Part shown: in pieces, positions 55,800-64,000 of the stretch
Position numbering within the stretch: the stretch's first letter is position 1
Layout: each line of letters opens with the position of its first letter
DNA from: Acanthochromis polyacanthus
Lineage: Eukaryota; Chordata; Actinopteri; Pomacentridae
NCBI RefSeq assembly: GCF_021347895.1
Contig: NC_067121.1
Coordinates: forward strand, 30,243,974-30,307,973
Length of the DNA: 64,000 nucleotides
Direction of reading: 5' to 3'
The notes under the pieces: model-generated
Told to the model about the DNA's origin: nothing
Seen by the model: only the letters and a program-made list of their open reading frames with translations
Database searches by the model: none
Made by a program: the position numbers and the translations under genes

Positions 55800-58060
55800 T
55801 CTCAGTAGTGTGTCATTTTGTCTAGTGGAAGTAGCACCACAAACACATTTGTTCCTCTTGAAGTTAGAACTGTTTGTATAAGCACGTTTAAGTACTGTAC
55901 TTATCTACTGTTGTGTACTGCACTTGAGCGTTCCAATTTGCTATTTTCCATCACCACATTTCAGATGAAAACATTCTGCTTCATTACTTTAACAGTTTTA
56001 GTTACTTTTAAGACAAAGTATTTGCACAGTGGGTAATATAAGAAGCTTTTAAAATACAACACATTACTAAAGATTAAATCAGTGGTTTCCAGCCTTTTCT
56101 GTAGTCAGGCCACATTTTAACAGCTTCACCAAATGGTAATGTTTTCCTGTAAACTCCTCATGTGATTTTATTTCAGTAAATTTTCAAATGATCTAATATT
56201 CTGCCAAAAAAATTTAAAAAATCAAAGGTTAAATATATAAAAGTGTATAATTCAAACCCACAGCAGCTACAACAGTAACATGATGCCGCCACATTTATTG
56301 CTTCACTATTAATAATCTAATGATGTCATATATAAAAATATATCAGTCGGAGTAAACGAGCGCTTTCACTTTTATATTTCAACAACATCTTGCTGCTAAT
56401 GCTTATGTCCGTTTACTTCAGCAGGGGTTTTCATGCAGGACTTTTTCCTCATAAAATGTTTGCAGTGGTGCTTTTACTCGAGTAAAGAGGATAAATACTT
56501 CTTCACCCTCCAATGACGAGACAGGTTTTAAAAGCAAAGGTGTGACTTTGCTGACATCTACTGGTTTTTAATGGAATTGCAGCTCAGTCATGTGACAGTA
56601 TAGGCACCCCGCCTGCAAGTACACAAAAGAAATTTTAGTGCATTCAGACCCTAATATAGTTAGGATGAGGTACATTTGCAAAACACAAGCGCGAAAAGTT
56701 ACCTAACAAAGGTATGCAGGCCTTTTACTGCACAGATGCGACACATGTTGCTATGTAACTCAATAAATAATCTATATTGTCAGTTTATTTGTATTGTTGA
56801 TTTCTCCCCATCACCTCTGGCAGAAATAGGAGCCCAAAGTTATGGTTTAGTGTTCTCCCTGAAGAAATGAGGAAACATGCCATGTGTGATCATAACCAAT
56901 GCAGAGGTGTGTGTGTGCAGCAATGATGGTTTTGTGCAATAAGGGAGGAGCTACTTCAGGACAAACAGTACTTTGGTAATGACTATTTCCATGGAGTAAC
57001 TTGTGACAGGATTTGATTCAGAGCGGGGCTGTCAAACTCCTTTTCGTTCAGGGGCCACAATCAGCTCAATTTGATCTCAAGTGGATCAAACCAGTAAAAT
57101 CAAAACATAGTAACCTATAAATAATGAAAATTCTAAATTTTCCTTTGTTTTAGTGCAAAGAAAGCATGAAAAACAGACATTATGCCTCAGTTCATCATTA
57201 TCACATTACTACTTACGGATCACAATTTATCTACAAAGACACAAAACATTTAGTCGCAGGTATCTGGAACTGGACGATATAGTATTTTACTTTATGATCA
57301 AAACAACAAAAGTTTGGCAAAAAAAGACAAATATTACAAAAACGAGACACTAAGCGACAAAAAAATGGACAAACGACAAAAGCAAGGCCAGAAAAAGACA
57401 CAAAAATGTGACAAAAGCAACAAATGAAGTGAAACACAAAGTGACAAAAATAAGACAGACACAAGCAAGACAAAAAGGAAACGCAAAACGAGAAACAAGA
57501 TGATAAAAACATGAGACAAACGACTGAAGTAAGACAAAAAGTGACAAAGAAACAATTAAAAACAAGACATTACAAAAACGAGGCTCAAAATGACAATAGA
57601 ACAATGAGCAACAGAGTAATTTATGATCAAAACAACTTGTCAAGGTCTAGAAATTATTTTAAATTTACAATTAATGTCTTCTCTGTAATCTTTACACTTA
57701 AAGTCTCTCGATTAATGGTTTAAGTATGTAGTAATGAATTAATCTGAATAATAGAATTTACTTTTCATTTAAATGTATACTGGCACAGACCTTTGATTAT
57801 ATGTTGTATTTTTATTTTTTCAGGTAGCTCTCTCTTTTTTAAATACCTGTGTTAGCATCCTTTTACACTAGAAGTCCTATCATGATCTGATATCAACTCT
57901 TGGGACAGTGACATGTTTAAATAGAAATTAAGCACTGATATATCTTTCATTGGCACGCCTTTATTCATACATGAGTCTCTTTATGAGCCATATGTTTTCA
58001 ATCATTTAATACATACATGTAGTAATTAGAACCAGTCGACACATATTTCAGAAATCGGTG
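55800..58060. other. intergenic region between selenof and cldn18 (tail to tail)
   Basis: No gene recognised. It contains the truncated hAT copy at 57,024-57,715; the rest is AT-rich with short spurious frames. Confidence 0.65.
57024..57715 (+). mobile_element. truncated hAT-type non-autonomous element
   Basis: It starts CGGGGCTGTCAAACTCC and follows the 34,148 family (GGGGCCACAATCAGCTCAAT, CAAGTGGATCAAACCAGTAA, GACAAAA array, TTAATGTCTTCTCTGTAAT). The GC-rich right end with GGGCCGG...CCCTG is missing. Confidence 0.7.
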
Positions 58061-58061
58061 C

Positions 58062-58067
58062 TTTATT
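58062..58067 (-). terminator. cldn18 polyadenylation signal
   Basis: AATAAA on the minus strand about 290 bases after the claudin stop codon. Confidence 0.5.
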
Positions 58068-58356
58068 TTCAAACAAAAAATTTGATTTAACAGAACTTGA
58101 ATAAGAAAAAGCTTCAGTTACAAACAGCACCCGAGCATTTATGAATATCTAGTAACCACTGAGATGTGAAAACTAAATATTTAGCAACAGTTCCCTCCTT
58201 AATCCACTTGCTGTTGTAGCGATGGAAGGGTGAGACATGCCACTGGTATCTTTTATCACACAAAAACTGAATATCTATATGAGGCAACTGAAAAAACAAA
58301 AACATTACAAAGCGTGCTGGGTGTGAAAAGCTAAAACTGAAAAGCTGTGGCTGAAG

Positions 58357-58453
58357 TTAGACATATTTCTGGTCTCTGTGGCCTCCCTCTGAATGCTGAT
58401 CCACCACCTCAGTCTTGCTGTGCGACTGAGGTTTGTAAACGACCCCCGGGTAA
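58357..58453 (-). CDS. cldn18: cldn18 coding exon 5 and stop
   Basis: CAG acceptor, then HYPGVVYKPQSHSKTEVVDQ, ending HRDQKYV and TAA. KYV is the typical claudin C-terminus. Confidence 0.88.
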
Positions 58454-61400
58454 CTGAAAAGAAAGACAGAATACAGAAAATCTGGTGAAAAAAATCAAAT
58501 GTTGTGATCCTGTATCTCATTTGAAAGCATATAAAACAAGTGTTATTAAATCTGTAGGTAGAAAGAGCACAAAACTGACTCCACACACACCTGTAGACAA
58601 GTTTTAGATATTTAGGTGCATTCACATCATTTGCCGTCATTATTAATCTAAGATCAGACTCACTGTGGTTTTTCATCATTCATAATTTCTCTGAAAGCCA
58701 GAGACTTCAGGATGCCAGCGATGAGCAGGATGCCGCCTCCAATCCAGGCGACAAACAGAGCTGCACCGAACGTGTATCTGGTGGAGACGAACAAGACGTC
58801 ATGAAGGCCCAACGTGTGAATAAATAGAGAGAATGTTAAAGTAAGATGATAATATTAATATCATACGTGGGCATTCCTCCCATTCCTCCACCAATTCCTC
58901 CACCCATCCCCCCCGCCACCATTCCTCCCCCATATCCTCCCCCATATCCTCCTCCGTAGCTTGGGTAGGTGGACATCCTGAAACTGGACACGATCTGATT
59001 GGCGTAAACAGAAGCTCCTGAAATTCCACACAGACCTGAGAAAAGAGTGGAGAGAGCCAGAGGGGAGATCAGCGACTGATTTACTTCACAGGGAAACTGT
59101 TTCCTGACATTAACCTAAAGAACAGGCAGGTCAAAGTAAAAAAAAACAAAAAAAAAACGATGGGAAAACCAAAACAAAGCAGCTCATAATGAGAACCATC
59201 TCTGTTTCAGCTGTAGTTGTAGCTTATATTAATTTGTGAAGAAATTCACATCATTAATATCAGAGTAGAAGGATTTCCTTAACTCTAATTAAACTACAAT
59301 ATCACACAAAAATAGTAGAAATATTCTACTACAAGCCAAAGTCCTGCATTTGAATTTATACTTGAGAAAAAATCTACTAGCATCAAATACACTTCAAGTA
59401 GCAAAAGAAAAGTTCTTATTATTCAAAATGGCATTTCAGAATGATGTTTATTATTGGATTATAATTACTGATGCTTATTTATGTTCATCATTTTAATGTT
59501 GAAGGTTGAAAAAGTTGTTTTAATTGCGTTATATCTGTTGGGATCAATAAAGTTTTATCCTAATCTATGATATTACGTCATAATTTATTTCTAGATTATA
59601 CCTTTTATTCTTACAATAAATTTACAAAGTTACAGATAAATGCAATGGAGGAAAAAGTACAATATTAATCTTGAAATTCAAGTGAAGTAAGATCTACTAA
59701 CTTTTTTTTAAAAAAGAAATTACAATGAAGTAGAAGTAAGAAATATCAGAAAATTGAGATATTCAACAATACTGCATTTAAGCACATAATTTATGCAAGT
59801 GTCACTGGTTACTATGCTGGGTTTCACTTTTGCTCACAAACTCAAATGTTTCTCATATATTCTTGATCTTAAATCAATTTTTTTCCAATAAAAACACTTC
59901 ATTTTTTTTTAATCACACTCCTAATTGGAAAGTCAGTCTGAATTTCACTGAAATAAACAAATAATTAAGTTCAGTAAAATAGCTTTGACAGTATCACAGC
60001 ACTTAAGTATCTTAGGTGGATAATATTCCTGCAGCTCTGGTTTAGTTTCATACCGGCGATGATGAACATGACGCCGGCTGTGAGGCTCATCTTGGCCTTG
60101 GTGGTGTCGGCCATGCTGGTCATGGTGAGGCAGGTCAGAGAGAACACGGAAATCAACGCTCCGAGAACGCTGACCACCACGCCTATGATCATCAGGGCTC
60201 GCACCGCCTGGAAGGCTCCTGGTGGGCAGAAAAAACACACATTTAACAGGATCTGATGTGTCTGAAACCACCGATAACTTGACCGAGTCCGATTTGATAA
60301 GAGATATTTGACATGTGTCTGAGTCGACTTTTCTGTTCTGCTTTCAGTCATCATGCAGTGAGTCTAGTCTGTCTGCACATTAGATACCACTCTGCTGTGT
60401 AGTCAGTCATGTGGCCTGTGTTCTCCTGCAGTAGGAGTGCTGGGGGAAACTGCCCTTTGCTTGTTGTTTGTTTTATTTCTGATAACTATATTGACTGTGT
60501 GTCCATTAAAATAACCAGAATGCACTGGTGCTAATGCAAACACTGACAGGTGTGGACTCGACACTGGAGAGAGAACAACAGAAAGCAGGTGTAAAAATGA
60601 TTCCATGATATCAACCGATTATGTAATACTAATTTATACTAATTAGCTATAACACGGCTGGCTAATGACATTTCTGATTCCTAATTTCACCTTAAAACAT
60701 CTTCAACATGAAAAAGCAGCGTTAAAAAGCGCATTCTCACACTACATGAAAATATGGCATATTCCTTTTTTTCCAGTGGGATGATAAGATGCTTCGGAGG
60801 GACACTTTTAAACCCTATGGACATTCATGGTGAATTTGTAAAAATTTTTTTGGAAGTATTATTGGACCTAATTTTTAGAATTTGAAGGTTTATGGGTGCC
60901 CAGACAGCTCAACTGGTTGAGTGGGTGACCCAGGAACAGGGGCTTTAGAGCCGATGCAGCGGCCTGGGTTTGATTCCAGCCCTTTACTGCATGTCTACAC
61001 CCCATTCTTCTCCCTACTTTCTTGTCTGCCTCTCAATTCTATTTATCCAATAAAGCCAACAAAAGGCCCAAAAAAATAACTTAAAAAAAGGTTTCCGGTA
61101 GGACTCACTTTGTCATGTTTTTTTTCGAAAATATACAGTGCAACAGAAATGCAGAGAAAGAACATTTGTGCTTTTTATATGGTTTATACATCTCATTGTG
61201 AACTCCTCTCTAAACCTGAGACAGCTTCGTCCTAACCTGATATTAAAATTTGCTTTTTGCTGCCTCATTTAACATCTCTTTCAAGAACAGAAATGGGAGA
61301 GGACAAAAAGCTTTAATTTCTCTGCTAATGCCACTGTGGCCTTGAATATGAGGGAGACCACTTCAGGACACAATCTCTTAAATTACCAGGACAGCAATTA

Positions 61401-61682
61401 ATTCAAACTAATTTATAAACAGTCAAACTCTAAAGTTAAAGCTTGTGAGAGTCTTGTCCTACCTGAGAAGCCCAGGAGGCCGTACATGGGGCGACACTCT
61501 GTCATTCCGGCCGATGTCGTCTCACAGTCCTGCCACAGACCCTTGTAGGTGTAAACAGAAGTCACCACGCTCCCCTGTCTGTCCGTCACGCTCCATTTGT
61601 TCATGGCCGTGGCAGCGATGAGGGCCGCCGCACCAATCAAGCCCAAAACGAATCCGCCATTCTGCAGGACTCCAGGCGCCAT
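58357..61682 (-). CDS. cldn18: claudin, best match claudin-18, complete, 5 coding exons
   Basis: This is a four-pass tight-junction protein. Five exons join in phase to 765 nt, or 254 aa. First membrane segment about residues 8-28. The first loop carries the claudin signature GLW..C........C (KGLWQDCETTSAGMTEC). Membrane segments 2 and 3 are AVRALMIIGVVVSVLGALIS and TAGVMFIIAGLCGISGASVY, and the fourth is YTFGAALFVAWIGGGILLIA. TECRP, SSFRMST, YTFGAALFV and SMADTTKAKMSLTAG resemble claudin-18 more than claudin-10. The end KYV is a PDZ-binding tail. The second loop has a glycine-rich insertion (residues 155-183). The neighbouring sox14-like gene supports claudin-18. Family is certain, orthology likely. 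Confidence 0.88.
58664..58777 (-). CDS. cldn18: cldn18 coding exon 4
   Basis: CAG acceptor, then YTFGAALFVAWIGGGILLIA and GILKSLAFREIMNDEKP, with a GTGAGT donor. Reading through the donor would give an immediate TGA, so splicing is needed to reach the PDZ tail. Confidence 0.9.
58867..59035 (-). CDS. cldn18: cldn18 coding exon 3 (glycine-rich second loop)
   Basis: CAG acceptor, then LCGISGASVYANQIVSSFRM and STYPSYGGGYGGGYGGG continuing through repeated GGM/GGI units to MP, with a GTATGA donor. Confidence 0.9.
60054..60218 (-). CDS. cldn18: cldn18 coding exon 2
   Basis: CAG acceptor, then AFQAVRALMIIGVVVSVLGA to LTAGVMFIIA, with a GTATGA donor. Confidence 0.92.
60893..61085 (+). mobile_element. 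tRNA-derived SINE in cldn18 intron 1
   Basis: The head CAGCTCAACTGGTTGAGTGG (box A-like) and GGTTTGATTCCAGCC (box B-like) are followed by TTCTTGTCTGCCTCTCAATT and an ATCCAATAAAGCC...A-rich tail. AAGGTTT occurs on both sides as a possible short target duplication. Confidence 0.8.
61463..61682 (-). CDS. cldn18: cldn18 coding exon 1
   Basis: MAPGVLQNGGFVLGLIGAAA through ECRPMYGLLGFS plus one base, then a GTAGGA donor. Holds membrane segment 1 and the first loop. Confidence 0.92.
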
Positions 61683-63565
61683 CGTCGTTTTGTGCGTCAG
61701 AAGTTAGAAAATCGACCTGAGAGGACAAGCTATGTGTGTCTGCGCCCAATTGGAATAGTTTAAAAGATTCTACTTAAAGCACAGCTGCATACACGGATGA
61801 GCTCAAAGTTAAGATGTCGAGGGTGAGCAGGTGCAAGCAAGGAATGAAAATGGGCAAAGTGGCGCCTAGTGATGGTGGTGTTGGGTGGAGGCGGCCGGGT
61901 TTCACCCAGTGGGTGACACAGCAGCATGGGTTGGGCTACGTGGTGTTGAGAGGTGTGGACTCAGCGGTGACAGGGCACACCTGGCACCCAAATGAACGTT
62001 TGAATGTAAATACAGGAAATGAAATAAGTAATTCCAACAAGCTAGGAGAGCATACAGATTATGAAATCATTTACAAGTGTCGAAAACTAAAGCAGCCCTG
62101 TGAAAAAAAAACTATGTACAAACACACACAGGTGAGGCAGAAGTGAGTGTGTCGCTAAGTCAGAAGGGAAGTCAGACGAATGGGTGTATTTGACGACTGT
62201 AGACTCTCAATTCTGAGCCAAATATATAAGTTCATATCAGGCCTTACTTTAAAATGAAACGTTAGAAGCCACAGAAGTGATGTAAAATCTTCTTTAAACC
62301 ATGAAAAGGGGCAGGGCAGAGGTCAGGCGTATCTACACTGAATCTGAAACTGGTGAAAATTTTATATTTTGCTCAAAAACCATTCAGCAAGATGATCTGT
62401 TCCCCTCCAGAGCTGCAGGGATTCAAGTGAAAAACCCCGGTGTCCAAGACGTTAAAGATGTAGAACAGTCAGGAGCAAACATTTGCTGTATTTCTGCTAC
62501 TAAATTTAAATGTGTATGTGTGTGTATTTCATGTCTTAAGTTGAATATTTACAGTTCATGAGTTATGATTTGTTGTACATCAAGAGGAAAGCTTCCCGGT
62601 TTCAGTGAGCGTTAACTGTGAAACAAACACCTCCATGATTCAACTTTTCAGCTTATCGCTTTGTCAACAACTGGGGAGCAGATAAGTTTCTATTCTTCTC
62701 TTATCATTACTTCAGCTCACAGACTCACAAATAAACTCATGCACCAGTCACCTAACATGACTGGACCTGAAAACTTCACTCTGTTACGTCTGTCATTTGC
62801 CGTGATGAGAAATTAGTATCTGTTTGTCATTTATGTACGTTTATACCAGGATATTAAAAGTCAATTTGAGAGCAGACATGCAAACATACAGTTTTGGCAG
62901 CAAATTTCCCCCAGTGTCTGACATGAAATTACATATGAGTGACAGTAAATTTAAAAAAATGATTAAAAAAAATGTATCTTGAATCAAAATTTCTCATCAA
63001 ACAACCTTTCTTACTTACTTCACTTTCATTTTCCAAGAATTTCATAACAGCATGATCCAAAGGGGGAAAAAAAACTATTTATAAGACAATCATTCTGTAA
63101 ACATTTATTTTTTCCACTTGAAATTGTAATTTAAAAACAGGCCTACATACTGAGACAGATATTCAAACATACTGCCCAAAAAAATCACTCAAAAAAATTT
63201 GTCAGAAAGCTTTGTTTGTCAGTAACATAAATGAAAAATCTGTCAGCTTGTGTGTTGGTGTGCATCTGGTCAATAATTTTAATATGACGCATGAGAGGTG
63301 TACGCTTTAATTTAAATAGTTTGAGCAGTTTTTCTTGCAAAAAAAGTAGTAAAATAGCATCTTCATCTTCACATTAAGCTCCCAGTCTTCTCTCTGTATT
63401 TACATGGAATCTGGAGCAACACTGGGATTGTTAGAGTGTAATTTAAAGTTTTTAATATCTGCAGAAACACTATAATATCCTTTTTTTCTGTTGTTTTATC
63501 TGAAAACACGTGGAGGTTCTGTGCGCAAACTTTCCCCCGTCGTGGCCGTGCGTCTATCCGCGCCA
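61683..63565. other. region between cldn18 and the sox14-like gene
   Basis: This holds the claudin promoter side and the 3' UTR of the Sox gene, with a possible minus-strand AATAAA at 63,104-63,109. No other gene or element was recognised. Confidence 0.6.
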
Positions 63566-64000
63566 TCACACGCTGGTTCCGGCTGAAGTGTACGAGTCTA
63601 TGCCGCTCTTGGTCATCCCTCCGGGGAACAGAATATAAGCCACCTGAGGCTGTAAACTGGCCGCGGACCAGGCGCTACAGTTACACGGCACCACGTACCC
63701 GGGGCTGGAGGGGGACGGGTGGGTGTGGGTGTGCTGTCCGGGGCAAGCCAGAGCCCCAAACCCTCCAGTCTGGTACCCGAAGGTGTGCGCGCTGTAGGGC
63801 AGAGCGCCTGCTGCCAGAGTGTGCGGGATCTCCGCCATGCGCTGGACAGCTCCGGTGCTGAACTGCGCCACCGGCTCCAGGAGCGAGAAGGACGAGGAGG
63901 AGGAGGAAGAGGCGGGAGCGAGGAGAGCTCTGGCTTTATCTCCCGGGACGAGAAAAGAGTCGATAGAAAATCCCTTCAAGTGCTCCGCTGCGTCTCCAAG
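63566..64000 (-). CDS. sox14: SoxB2 transcription factor, best match SOX14, C-terminal part
   Basis: 144 codons plus TGA, open to the window edge; the HMG box and start are outside. The sequence DKARALLAP, SLLEPVAQFSTGAVQRMAEI, PHTLAAGALPYSAHTFGYQT, GQHTHTHPSPSSPGYVVPCN and CSAWSAASLQPQVAYILFPG, then MTKSGIDSYTSAGTSV, follows the SOX14 C-terminal repressor region closely and SOX21 less well. SoxB2 proteins repress targets in interneuron specification. SOX14 is intronless, which agrees with the uninterrupted frame. CLDN18 next to SOX14 is also the human arrangement, from memory. An extra serine run (SSSSSSS) is seen near 63,890-63,910. Confidence 0.88.
   Translation of the reverse strand, partial: LGDAAEHLKGFSIDSFLVPGDKARALLAPASSSSSSSFSLLEPVAQFSTGAVQRMAEIPHTLAAGALPYSAHTFGYQTGGFGALACPGQHTHTHPSPSSPGYVVPCNCSAWSAASLQPQVAYILFPGGMTKSGIDSYTSAGTSV

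Larger units (their letters stand above)
58778..61462 (-). other. cldn18 introns
   Basis: Introns are 58,454-58,663, 58,778-58,866, 59,036-60,053 and 60,219-61,462. The intron between exons 2 and 3 has a LINE-tail motif near 59,538-59,560 (TTGGGATCAATAAAGTTTTA). Intron 1 has a SINE at 60,893-61,085. Confidence 0.7.

Noticed and set aside
63566..63979. Forkhead or homeobox C-terminus (FSIDSFL resembles an eh1 repressor motif)
   Set aside because: The following PGYVVPCN, CSAWSA, LQPQVAYILFPG and MTKSGID pattern is SOX14-like, and a claudin-18-like neighbour agrees.

Overview
The window looks like a nuclear segment of a ray-finned fish, probably a percomorph-type teleost. The reasons are small spliced vertebrate genes with canonical GT..AG introns, a UGA-recoding selenoprotein gene with a SECIS, and abundant fish-type transposons (Tc1, Harbinger, hAT, TTAA- and CACTG-ended MITEs, tRNA-type SINEs, LINE tails). 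I see no bacterial operons, phage, CRISPR or viral genes.

Layout: (1) 139-7,495, minus strand: the 5' end of a protein kinase N gene, best match pkn2. It has a short first exon plus the first HR1 (Rho-binding) exons and continues past base 1. A possible alternative first exon lies inside its intron 1. (2) 7.5-13.7 kb: intergenic DNA holding a 249-bp foldback element, a Tc1 fragment and a fragment of another transposon. (3) 14,323-46,927, minus strand: complete hs2st1 (heparan sulfate 2-O-sulfotransferase), 7 coding exons, 359 aa, with a 26-kb first intron loaded with repeats. (4) 47,765-54,743, plus strand: complete selenof (SEP15), 5 coding exons, 153 aa, with an in-frame UGA (Sec) at 53,906 and a SECIS at about 55,617-55,685. 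It is head to head with hs2st1 across 837 bp. (5) 58,357-61,682, minus strand: complete claudin gene, 5 coding exons, 254 aa, best match cldn18, with a glycine-rich second extracellular loop. (6) 63,566-64,000, minus strand: C-terminal 144 codons of a SoxB2 gene, best match sox14, cut by the window edge.

The protein-coding models were built by joining exons by hand; in all three complete genes the splice phases close and the total length is a multiple of three. The genes do not form one pathway. HS2ST1 acts in Golgi heparan sulfate synthesis, SELENOF in endoplasmic-reticulum glycoprotein quality control, claudin-18 at tight junctions, PKN2 in Rho signalling, and SOX14 in neural transcription. 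The pairing pkn2/hs2st1/selenof (human 1p22, from memory) with cldn18/sox14 (human 3q22, from memory) is a linkage worth checking.

The most informative non-genic structure is at 41.0-44.0 kb. A Harbinger element carries a nested hAT MITE, and next to it lies a duplicated 130-bp flank that preserves the empty Harbinger target site. Three copies of a composite MITE (a TTAA-ended element inside a CACTG-ended element, always at the same internal site) show that the composite itself has been amplified. I found no convincing undescribed multi-gene system.
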